Shown here: piece by piece, positions 5,308 to 12,039 of the stretch
Numbering within the stretch: the stretch's first letter is position 1
Layout: each line of letters begins with the position of its first letter
Origin: Candidatus Aminicenantota bacterium
GTDB lineage: Bacteria; Acidobacteriota; UBA4820; DSQY01
DNA length: 13,406 nt
Direction of reading: 5' to 3'
Assembly (NCBI GenBank): GCA_027365515.1
Contig: DAHXMK010000216.1
Location: 1 to 13,406, forward strand
Notes under the pieces: model-generated
The model's database searches: none
What the model saw: the letters and a program-made list of their open reading frames with translations, nothing else
Told to the model about the DNA's origin: nothing
Made by a program: the position numbers and the translations under genes

Positions 5308-8211
5308 TCAGGCGTCGAGCGCGTCTCTGATTTTTCTCGCGAGCGAATCCATTCCGTACGGCTTGGATATGAAGTTGATTCGCGGGTCGAGGACGAACCC
5401 GTGGTGGACGGCGTTTTCGGAGTAGCCAGAAGTCAGCAGGAAGCGCAGGCCGGGCCTCAAAAGGCGCGCCTGCTCCATAAGCTCCCTTCCACCCATGCGC
5501 GGCATTACGACGTCGGAGAGGACCAGCTGTACCAACGGCGACTCCCTGATGATATCGAGGGCTTCCCGCCCGTCGCTCGCTGAAATCACCTCGTAGCCTA
5601 ACGAGCGCAACACCTCCGTGACCACGTGCAGCACTTCGAGGTCGTCTTCAACCACGAGGATTTTTTCGGATCCTCCGCGCACCGGGCCGATTACCCTTGC
5701 GCCGACTTCTACGGCCCTCTGCTCGGCCACCGGCAGGTACAGTTTCACGGCCGTTCCTTTTCCCGGCTCGCTGTATAGGTTCACCATGCCGCCATGCTGC
5801 TTGACGATCCCGTAAACGGTGGAGAGGCCGAGGCCCGTCCCTTTCCCAGGACTCTTGGTTGTAAAGAACGGCTCGAAGGCGCGGGCCATCACCTCGGGTG
5901 TCATCCCCACGCCGCTGTCTGTCACGGTGAGAAGAACGTACCTGCCTTTTTTCGCCCAAGGATGAGCCTCGACGTAGGAGCCGTTCACGACGACCTGCGT
6001 CGTTTCCACCGTTATAGCCCCGCCTTGAGGCATCGCGTCCCTGGCGTTCACGCAGAGATTGAGGATCACCTGCTCGAACTGAGTCTTGTCCACGAAAACC
6101 AGCCCCGCCCCCTGGCCCGGGATGAAATCCAACTGGATGGATTCCGGCAGGAGGCGCTTTACGATCGGCAATAGGTCCTCGACAAGCGGGTTGGGGTCGC
6201 AGACTTGCGGAGTTATCAAGGTCTGCCGAGAAAAAGCGAGAAGCTGTTTGGTCAGCGCGGCGGCCCTGCCGCTCGTCCGCTGTATCGTCTCCAGTTCCTG
6301 CTGCCACGGGCTTTGCGCCCCCAAGCCCCTCTGAAGTATTTCAGTCGAACCGACGATGGCCTGCAGGAGGTTGTTGAAGTCGTGGGCGACGCCGCCAGCC
6401 AGTTGCCCTATGGACTCCATCCGCTGAGCCTGCCTGAGCTGCTTTTCAAGTTCCTTGCGCTTCGTCATGTCAACCATGAAGCCGGCGACCGCGTGAATCT
6501 CTCCAGCCTCATCTGGAATGGGGGAGAGCGACTCGAGGACGGTGATCTCCTCTCCCCCGGCCTTCTGATACGAGCGCTCCATCAAGGTCAGGCAGCCGCT
6601 CCTTTTCATCTCCTGAATCAAAGCGTCTCTTTCGGTGCTGGAACAGAAAAGGGCCCCCGGGGGCGCCGCAAAAGCCTCCTTGTCCGAGGCGAAGCCGAGA
6701 AGGTCGCGGTAAGCGGCGTTGCATGCCAGAAGCTCTCCTTCAACCGAAGCAACGTAACAGACAGCCGGGGTGTCTTCAAAAAAGCGCCGGAAGCGTTCTT
6801 CGCTGGCTTGCAGCTTCGCTCTTGAAGCAGCCTGCTCCGTAATGTCGTTCAGTGTCATGAGAATCTGGCTCGTTGGCAGCATCGTCGCGTAGAATCTTAC
6901 GGTCTTTTTTGCGCCGTTCTTGCACGCCACCTCAAAAACTCTGCTGAGCAAACTCTCCTTGGGAGCGGAATGTGCGTCATTCTTCCATGAATCGCCGACG
7001 ATCCTTCTGTAGCTTTCGTCGGGGTAGGCCTTTGCTCTCCAAGCCTTTAATGTTGGAACGTCCTCGGGGGTGTAGCCGAATAGAAACGTAAAGGCAGGGT
7101 TGATGTAGCTTATGCCGCCGTCGGGCTCGATGATGGCGAAGCCGAACGGGGCGCATTCGGCCAGGCCCTGAAACCTTTCCCTCTCAAGGTCCAGCGCCTT
7201 CGCCTCCTCGAGCCGGTTTTGCAGGCGGTAGGAGCGCCATTGGGACCAGCCCACGCCGCCCGTCGCAAGGATAAGAAGCACCACTCCGGCGCCAAGCGCC
7301 ATCCCGAGATGCCTCACCGGCGCCATTACTTCCGACATATCCTTTTGGGCCACGACTATCCACTGCGTGTCGGGCACAGTTCGTGCAGCTCCGACAACCA
7401 AGACGCCCCTGTAATCAAGCCCTTGAAGCGATTCGGCCTCGCTTCCTGCGGTCTCCGGAAAAAGAAGGTTGGCCGGTTTGCAGAGCACTGAAAACTTCAG
7501 TGGGGCTCCCTCTTTGAATTTCAGGGGGCTGAGGTAGGTGACGCTGCCCCCATCTTTCCTCGCTATGAAGCGTTCGGCGCTGAGGCCCGCGCCGGGCCAA
7601 ATCTGAAGCTCGCGGTAGAGCGAGCGCTCTGGATCAATCCTGAAAAGGACCGCCCCTTCGCCGTTCGCCGGCTCTCCGGCCGGCAGTTTGATTGGGACTA
7701 CAAGGTCGAGGTGGATGAAGTCCACCGTCTTGTTGAAATGGAGGTCGGAGAGAATCGGCTCCCCTGAAGCTATGGCGGCGGCGACTCGCTTTTTTGCCGG
7801 CTCGCCGGTGACTTCGCCTTCTTGGCCCACCCCGACCACTGGGTTCCCCTGTGAGTCGGTCAGCGTAGCGCTCTTAAATTCATAAAGGCGGCTGGCACTG
7901 TCGAGCCAAACATGGACGCTGGCCTTTTCGCGTTCGGTCGCCGAGCCCCTGATCACCTCAGCCAGCCGCCGGTTGGTATCGGGATCGGCAAGCATCGCCT
8001 GGGCGTCCGCGATCCTATCCGCGCGCCATCTGGCCAGGAAGCCGGCGGTGATATTGGCGACGGCGGCGAGTTCCTGCCTTCCGTTGCTTATTCTTCTCTC
8101 GGACGTGGCGCGGTAGTAGGCACCGAATATGGCCAGGGTGCCAATGGCCAGAGCCACAAAGAGGCCGAAGAAGGCCCACCCGCTGCCCCAACGCTTCATG
8201 ATCTGCCCCAT
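5308..8211 (-). CDS. Membrane hybrid histidine kinase (sensor - PAS - PAS - HisKA - HATPase - receiver)
   Basis: 967 residues, with GAGGAG 5 nt upstream of the ATG at 8211. Order: membrane segment 1 (about 12-33), an exported sensor of about 267 residues of the size of a Cache-type domain, membrane segment 2 (about 303-322), a short coiled linker, PAS 1 (about 345-460), PAS 2 (about 468-580), HisKA with phospho-acceptor His610 in GGVAHDFNNLL, HATPase_c with N-box LNLCVNARDAM (Asn718/Asn722), DSGVGM (765-770), FFTTK and GTGLGLS (791-797), and a C-terminal receiver with acidic pair Asp856/Asp857, phospho-acceptor Asp900 (LSDVVMPRMGG), Thr927 and Lys950. All catalytic elements are present. The receiver has no output domain and no response regulator is adjacent, so phosphate probably goes to a phosphotransfer protein elsewhere or the receiver is autoregulatory. 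The signal sensed cannot be read from sequence. A small bipolar protein is encoded 56 bp upstream on the same strand. Confidence 0.95.
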   Translation of the reverse strand: MGQIMKRWGSGWAFFGLFVALAIGTLAIFGAYYRATSERRISNGRQELAAVANITAGFLARWRADRIADAQAMLADPDTNRRLAEVIRGSATEREKASVHVWLDSASRLYEFKSATLTDSQGNPVVGVGQEGEVTGEPAKKRVAAAIASGEPILSDLHFNKTVDFIHLDLVVPIKLPAGEPANGEGAVLFRIDPERSLYRELQIWPGAGLSAERFIARKDGGSVTYLSPLKFKEGAPLKFSVLCKPANLLFPETAGSEAESLQGLDYRGVLVVGAARTVPDTQWIVVAQKDMSEVMAPVRHLGMALGAGVVLLILATGGVGWSQWRSYRLQNRLEEAKALDLERERFQGLAECAPFGFAIIEPDGGISYINPAFTFLFGYTPEDVPTLKAWRAKAYPDESYRRIVGDSWKNDAHSAPKESLLSRVFEVACKNGAKKTVRFYATMLPTSQILMTLNDITEQAASRAKLQASEERFRRFFEDTPAVCYVASVEGELLACNAAYRDLLGFASDKEAFAAPPGALFCSSTERDALIQEMKRSGCLTLMERSYQKAGGEEITVLESLSPIPDEAGEIHAVAGFMVDMTKRKELEKQLRQAQRMESIGQLAGGVAHDFNNLLQAIVGSTEILQRGLGAQSPWQQELETIQRTSGRAAALTKQLLAFSRQTLITPQVCDPNPLVEDLLPIVKRLLPESIQLDFIPGQGAGLVFVDKTQFEQVILNLCVNARDAMPQGGAITVETTQVVVNGSYVEAHPWAKKGRYVLLTVTDSGVGMTPEVMARAFEPFFTTKSPGKGTGLGLSTVYGIVKQHGGMVNLYSEPGKGTAVKLYLPVAEQRAVEVGARVIGPVRGGSEKILVVEDDLEVLHVVTEVLRSLGYEVISASDGREALDIIRESPLVQLVLSDVVMPRMGGRELMEQARLLRPGLRFLLTSGYSENAVHHGFVLDPRINFISKPYGMDSLARKIRDALDA

Positions 8212-8267
8212 CCCCGCTCCTCGAGAAATTTGCGGCGGATCAGAAAAGAGAAACCTCCAGGCCAGGA

Positions 8268-8489
8268 CTATTCGGGCTTCTGGCCGTCCTCCTCATCAGC
8301 GACTTCGGTGGCTGGCGTCCCCGCGTCCGATGCGTCGGGTGGGGGGGCCATTTCATCCGGGGAGACGCCAGGCTCTTCAAGCCCGCCGGTCTTTTTTTGG
8401 AGGCGCTTCTGGCGCTTCTCCTCCTGCTTCTGGAGGCGCTTCAGCTCCTTTTGCCGCTTGTTGCCGCGGTAGGCTCCTGGATGGACCAT
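8268..8489 (-). CDS. Small bipolar protein: basic helix, acidic tail
   Basis: 73 residues when started at 8489, where AGGAG lies 5 nt upstream; an in-frame ATG at 8519 would add ten residues but lacks a good site. Residues about 10-33 are a strongly basic, heptad-like helix (GNKRQKELKRLQKQEEKRQK). The C-terminal 40 residues are acidic and proline/alanine-rich (PDEMAPPPDASDAG ... DEEDGQKPE). There is no signal peptide or membrane segment. This pattern suggests binding to RNA or a nucleoprotein particle, but that is inference and I recognise no named family. It is encoded 56 bp before the hybrid kinase on the same strand, with no terminator seen between, so cotranscription is likely. Confidence 0.65.
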   Translation of the reverse strand: MVHPGAYRGNKRQKELKRLQKQEEKRQKRLQKKTGGLEEPGVSPDEMAPPPDASDAGTPATEVADEEDGQKPE

Positions 8490-8556
8490 GGCTGCTCCTA
8501 TGGGAAAATGCGTGACCAAAAGTCCCCGCCTTCAAGGGCGCGATGTTTCACCGACT

Positions 8557-8562
8557 TTTATA
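8557..8562 (-). promoter_or_regulatory. Possible -10 element for the bipolar protein/kinase transcript
   Basis: TATAAA on the minus strand, about 70 nt upstream of the start at 8489. No convincing -35 lies 16-18 nt further up, so the call rests on the -10 alone. Confidence 0.3.
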
Positions 8563-8598
8563 GTTTACAACAAAACGGAGGAAGTGTCTCGGCGGAAT

Positions 8599-8625
8599 AA
8601 AAAAAGGGGCCTTTCGGCCCCTTTT
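8599..8625 (-). terminator. Rho-independent terminator of the cold-shock gene
   Basis: Stem GGGGCC (8606-8611) and GGCCCC (8616-8621) with loop TTTC, extended by A/T pairs. On the minus strand it ends in a run of seven T. It begins 25 bp after the cold-shock stop codon. Confidence 0.9.
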
Positions 8626-8650
8626 CCAAGCGATCGCCTCTAAACGGCGG

Positions 8651-8857
8651 TCAGTCCTTTACCACGCGGACCTGCTCCGCCTGGGGGCCCTTGGCGCCCT
8701 GGGTAACCTCGAGGGTGACCTTCTGTCCCTCGGAGAGGGTCTTGAAGCCAGTGCCCTCGATGTTGCTGTGATGGACGAAAGCGTCCTTGCCGCCCTCGAC
8801 CGTGATGAAACCGTAGCCCTTTTTCTCGTCAAACCACTTTACAATACCGTTTACCAC
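8651..8857 (-). CDS. Cold-shock domain protein (CspA family)
   Basis: Single-stranded nucleic-acid-binding RNA chaperone of 68 residues, typical for the family. The start is a GTG at 8857: AAGGAG (8864-8869) sits 6 nt upstream and the product then begins MVNGIVKWF, matching the usual M-x-x-G-x-V-K-W-F opening. A GTG at 8878 would add seven residues that the family lacks. RNP1 is KGYGFI (residues 13-18) and RNP2 is AFVHH (26-30); the basic and aromatic surface residues Lys7, Trp8, Phe17, Phe27, His29 are present. The usual C-terminal GPQAEQVRVV is intact. It is a single-gene unit with its own promoter (8917-8945), a leader stem-loop (8881-8907) and a terminator. Whether it responds to cold or is constitutive cannot be told. 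Confidence 0.95.
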   Translation of the reverse strand: MVNGIVKWFDEKKGYGFITVEGGKDAFVHHSNIEGTGFKTLSEGQKVTLEVTQGAKGPQAEQVRVVKD

Positions 8858-8880
8858 TTGACACTCCTTGTTCTTCACTC

Positions 8881-8907
8881 CACTTCAACAAACCATTTGT
8901 TGAGGTG
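8881..8907 (-). promoter_or_regulatory. 5' leader stem-loop of the cold-shock mRNA
   Basis: Bases 8881-8892 pair with 8896-8907 in 12 bp (one G:U) around a 3-base loop. The predicted transcription start (about 8910) puts this hairpin at the extreme 5' end of the mRNA, 12 nt above the AAGGAG site. As DNA it is also a near-perfect palindrome just below the promoter, so an operator role is possible. Confidence 0.6.
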
Positions 8908-8916
8908 TGCGATTGC

Positions 8917-8945
8917 ATACTATCAAAACGCGGTCCTTTTGTCAA
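8917..8945 (-). promoter_or_regulatory. Sigma70-type promoter of the cold-shock gene
   Basis: Perfect -35 TTGACA (8940-8945, minus strand), 17-nt spacer, -10 TAGTAT (8917-8922). Confidence 0.75.
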
Positions 8946-9055
8946 GCGCCGTAGGAAAAGGGGCCATTGGGCCGAAAAATTCGGCTTTCCGCCCACCTTG
9001 TTTGCCCGGCGACGCCGGCCTTCTCCTTCCCCGTCTCAGCGTCTCGCTTTCCCGG

Positions 9056-9649
9056 TCACCCTTTCGTGGCGGGCGGCGGAGATGGAGGCGGCGGAGGCGC
9101 CGCCGCATTCAGCTTGGCGATCACGGCATCGCTGCCGTCGAAGGAATCAGAGGCCCATATCACGTCCGCGCCGGTCTTGGCCAGGACTATGTCCCAGCCC
9201 TTTTCCTTCGCGGCCGCCTCGACCGCCGGCATGAGCTGTTCTCGCATTTGCTTGGCTAGCGCGTCGCGCTGCTGGTTGAATGCCTGCTGCGCCTGTTGCT
9301 GGGCGGTGGAGAGCTGCTGTTGCATCTCCGTTAGAGCCGCCTCCTCTTTGCTCTTCTCGTCCGGAGAAAGCTTATCCTTGGCCGTGTCAAAATCACTCTG
9401 CCGCTTTTGATAGGCGTCCACCATGGGCCCAAGCTGTTGCTTAATGGAGTCGTCAAGCCCTTTGAGCCTGGATTGAAGCTGCTGCGCCAATTTCGACTCT
9501 TGGAAAATTTTGTTCATGTCCAGAACCGCCACGACCGGGCAGGACTTGCCGCTGGCGGCAGGCGCCTGAGGGGCGGGTCCGGCGGAAAAGGACGAAAGCG
9601 TAATGCAAGTTGCGGCCAGGGCGGAAAGGACGATATTGCGGGTAGTCAA
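9056..9649 (-). CDS. Periplasmic chaperone of the Skp/OmpH family
   Basis: 197 residues. Skp-type proteins hold unfolded outer-membrane proteins in the periplasm. The start is a TTG at 9649, with GGAGG (9656-9660) 6 nt upstream; an overlapping ATG at 9662 is in another frame. A signal peptide (about 1-23, after MTTRN) is followed by a Pro/Ala linker and then VVAVLDMNKIFQESKLAQQL (39-58), the typical opening of the family. A long Gln-, Lys- and Glu-rich coiled coil (about 60-145) forms the tentacle. The body closes with GWDIVLAKTGADVIW (151-165) and DGSDAVIAKLN, where E. coli Skp has DITKDVLKQV-like sequence. It ends in an extra tail of about 15 mostly Pro/Ala residues. The family is often encoded next to bamA; here it stands alone between terminators. 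Confidence 0.9.
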   Translation of the reverse strand: MTTRNIVLSALAATCITLSSFSAGPAPQAPAASGKSCPVVAVLDMNKIFQESKLAQQLQSRLKGLDDSIKQQLGPMVDAYQKRQSDFDTAKDKLSPDEKSKEEAALTEMQQQLSTAQQQAQQAFNQQRDALAKQMREQLMPAVEAAAKEKGWDIVLAKTGADVIWASDSFDGSDAVIAKLNAAAPPPPPSPPPATKG

Positions 9650-9683
9650 AGCGCACCTCCATTGCGCCTCAAATGGCGCGGCA

Positions 9684-9717
9684 GTTATAGTGTGATGCGG
9701 CGAAGCCAGCCTGTCAA
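9684..9717 (-). promoter_or_regulatory. Possible promoter elements for the Skp-like gene
   Basis: On the minus strand TTGACA (9712-9717) and TATAAC (9684-9689) both match consensus well, but their spacing is 22 nt, too long for a standard sigma70 promoter. One of the two is probably used with a weaker partner. Confidence 0.3.
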
Positions 9718-9735
9718 CGATTTCGATAAGGGCAG

Positions 9736-9760
9736 AAAAAAGGGGGCGCTTGGCGCCCCC
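9736..9760 (-). terminator. Rho-independent terminator of the S46 peptidase gene
   Basis: A perfect 8-bp stem GGGGGCGC/GCGCCCCC with a 3-base loop. On the minus strand it is followed by six T, and it starts 26 bp after the peptidase stop codon. Confidence 0.92.
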
Positions 9761-9785
9761 TCATTGAGCAAGGATCAAAGTGAAA

Positions 9786-11891
9786 TCAGTGGGCGGAATC
9801 CACCATCTCGTCGGCCAGATTGCCGGCGCCGTATATTTTTCTCAGCGCCTCAAGAATCGCCCGCACGTCAACGGCGACGCACCTGGCTTGGTATTCGTCA
9901 TAGACGAAAGTATTTGGATGGCTCTGCGCGTTTCCGTCGAAGACGAGGCCGACGAGCCGTCCTTCGCGGTCAACGACGGGGCTCCCTGAATTGCCGCCGG
10001 TGATGTCAGCCGTGCAGACGAAGTTCAGCGGGGTCTTCAAGTCAATGTCGGCCTGGCGGGCCGCCGTGCGCGGCGGGATGGAAAAGTCCCCCCTGTTTCC
10101 AAATCCGTATGCGCGGTCAAAGAGGCCGTAGAAAGTGGTGAACGGAGGCACGAGGGTCGTGCCTTGAGGATATCCGGCCACCTTGCCGAAGGCAAGCCTC
10201 AAGGTTCCGGTCGCATCGGGATAGGTGTCCGTTCCGTAAACCGCGAAGCCCGCCTTCGCCACCTTCGTGAGAGCCGCCTCCTCGACGGCTTCGACGTGGT
10301 CGCGGTAGGCTTTGCGCGTCTCGCGCAGCACCGGATCAATCCTCCTGGCGAGGGCGATCATCGGGTCGTCACACTTAGCCACGGCCTTTCCCTTGTTCTC
10401 CAAAAGCTTTTTCCTGTATGCCGGGTCATCCAGCCTCGTTCCGGTGAGAATGCTCTTCGCCAGTGCATCGGGCTGCTGTCCGTCAAGGACGGTTTTGACG
10501 AACGGGTCATCTGGCCCCAGCCCCTTGACCATATCCTCAAAACCGTTGGCCATCATTACCTCTTCGAGGTCCTTGTAAACCGGCGACGGCGCCTCGATGC
10601 GGCGGATGAGGTCTGGCAATTCGGCGTCGTGGAACCCTTCGAGCCTCTCCTGGTCCGGCTTTGATATCTCCTCGGAGTATCTGACGATTTGAAGGGCGCC
10701 GCCGAGAAGCCCCCTGCCTCCCATGCCGACGTCCATCTTGTAGTGCAGATCCTTTTCGTGGCCGCGGGCCCAGGATATGGCCGTCTCGACGTCCTTCCAA
10801 GCGCCGCCGTATTCTTTTGCAAGGCCCGGGTCTTTATCAACGGCGGCTCGAAGGGCTTCTTCCTGCGACCGCTTCTTGGCCATCAGCTCCGGGTCTTTGA
10901 GGCCGCGGAGTTCGCCCTCGGTTGACTTAAGGCTGTTTTCCAGGAAGTAAAGGATGGTCCTGGCGCGCCTCGCCTCCTCGGGCCCTTTCGCGCTGTATGC
11001 CTTCAAGAGGGATCTCATCTCTTTCATCCGCTCAAGCCGGAAGACCATCGAGACGTCCCTGTCGTATTCGAGCATGGCGAGCGTCTGGAGCCTGTCCGTT
11101 CTTCCCGGATGACCGGAGACGAAGACGAGGTCCCCCTCCTTGGCTCCCTCCGGGTTGACCTTGAGGTAATTCTCCACGTGGGCCGGCTTGCCGTTTTCAT
11201 AGGCCCTGAGCATCGCCATGTCCAGGTCGTAGCGCGGATAAGTGAAATTGTCGTCATCGCCGCCAAAGAAGGCGGCTTGCAGCTCGGGAATGAATACCAG
11301 CCGGATGTCGCTGTACTCCTTGTAACGGTACAGGGCGTACTTCGCCCCCCCGTAAAGCGTCACCACCTGCCCCTTCAAGCCCGTTTTCTTGAGACATTCG
11401 CTCTCTATTGAGGTCGTCCGCTCTTCTTTCTGCTTTCTGGCCTCCGCCGGAGAAGCGCCGGGCTTGACGCCGCCCTCGACCTGCCCGGTCACGTCCTCGA
11501 TAGAATCGAGCACCTGGATGGTCATTCCCGGAATCGGCAGTTCCTTGTCCATGCTCCCCGCAACGAAGCCGTCGCGGACGTAGTTGTGCTCGGGAGTCGA
11601 GAGGCGCTGAGCCGCGCCGAGCGCGACGTGATGGTTGGTGAGAATCAAGCCGTCTTTTGAGACGAAGCTCGCGCTGGCGTAAATGTCAACCGAGCTGAGG
11701 CGCAGGTGGTCAAGCCATGCCTGGGTGGGCACGAACCCGTACTCGGCTTTCAACTGTTTCATGGGAACGTGGTCGTAGGTCCACATTCCCTCGTCGGCCT
11801 TCGCCGGGGCTCCGGCCAAAAGGGCGGCGACGGCCAAGGCGGGCAAGGTGGCGCGGCCGAGCAATCTCCAGTTAATCTCCATCGCTCTCAT
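9786..11891 (-). CDS. S46 family dipeptidyl-peptidase, DPP7-type
   Basis: Exported serine exopeptidase releasing dipeptides from peptide N-termini, feeding peptide-derived amino acids. 701 residues, close to characterised DPP7/DPP11 (about 710-720). The start at 11891 has AAGGAG 5 nt upstream and opens a signal peptide (about 1-32, ending APAKA). The chymotrypsin-like fold is interrupted by a large helical region (about 240-560), as in the family. Catalytic residues: His88 in LILTNHHV, Asp224 in YPRYDLDMAML, Ser635 in TGGNSGSP. Asn215 in DNFTYPR and Asp652 match residues that hold the substrate amino terminus. Specificity in this family depends on the residue 18 after the serine: Arg in DPP11 (acidic P1), Gly in DPP7 (hydrophobic P1). 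Here it is Gly653, in FDGN. It is transcribed alone, divergently from an amino-acid-type binding protein, and ends at a strong terminator. Confidence 0.93.
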   Translation of the reverse strand: MRAMEINWRLLGRATLPALAVAALLAGAPAKADEGMWTYDHVPMKQLKAEYGFVPTQAWLDHLRLSSVDIYASASFVSKDGLILTNHHVALGAAQRLSTPEHNYVRDGFVAGSMDKELPIPGMTIQVLDSIEDVTGQVEGGVKPGASPAEARKQKEERTTSIESECLKKTGLKGQVVTLYGGAKYALYRYKEYSDIRLVFIPELQAAFFGGDDDNFTYPRYDLDMAMLRAYENGKPAHVENYLKVNPEGAKEGDLVFVSGHPGRTDRLQTLAMLEYDRDVSMVFRLERMKEMRSLLKAYSAKGPEEARRARTILYFLENSLKSTEGELRGLKDPELMAKKRSQEEALRAAVDKDPGLAKEYGGAWKDVETAISWARGHEKDLHYKMDVGMGGRGLLGGALQIVRYSEEISKPDQERLEGFHDAELPDLIRRIEAPSPVYKDLEEVMMANGFEDMVKGLGPDDPFVKTVLDGQQPDALAKSILTGTRLDDPAYRKKLLENKGKAVAKCDDPMIALARRIDPVLRETRKAYRDHVEAVEEAALTKVAKAGFAVYGTDTYPDATGTLRLAFGKVAGYPQGTTLVPPFTTFYGLFDRAYGFGNRGDFSIPPRTAARQADIDLKTPLNFVCTADITGGNSGSPVVDREGRLVGLVFDGNAQSHPNTFVYDEYQARCVAVDVRAILEALRKIYGAGNLADEMVDSAH

Positions 11892-11910
11892 GTTTTCTCC
11901 TTATGCGCGG

Positions 11911-11935
11911 GGGAGGAACCTCCCGGAACAATTCC
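11911..11935. promoter_or_regulatory. Two adjacent palindromes in the divergent intergenic region
   Basis: GGGAGGAACCTCCC (11911-11924) is followed directly by GGAACAATTCC (11925-11935). They lie just upstream of the peptidase ribosome binding site and could be an operator or leader hairpin. No transcription-factor consensus is recognised. Confidence 0.35.
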
Positions 11936-11970
11936 CCTACGGCAATTTCTCCTGAAAAGTTTCATTCCAG

Positions 11971-11999
11971 TGGACGCTTTCCAGCAAAGGAGCTACATT
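11971..11999 (+). promoter_or_regulatory. Candidate promoter of the binding-protein gene
   Basis: TGGACG (11971-11976, 4 of 6), exact 17-nt spacer, TACATT (11994-11999, 4 of 6). It would give a leader of about 34 nt before the ATG at 12040. Confidence 0.45.
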
Positions 12000-12039
12000 A
12001 TTACCGTGGCGCACTTGCGCGAGAAAGGAGGGGAGAACC

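Noticed and set aside
5648..6307. 219-residue minus-strand open frame in another phase
   Set aside because: Same strand but different frame from the hybrid kinase, whose HATPase motifs are clear there; the shadow product is Arg/Gly-rich.
8971..8985. Hairpin GCCGAA/TTCGGC between the Skp-like and cold-shock genes, considered as a terminator
   Set aside because: The stem is only 6 bp and it is not followed by a T run on the minus strand.
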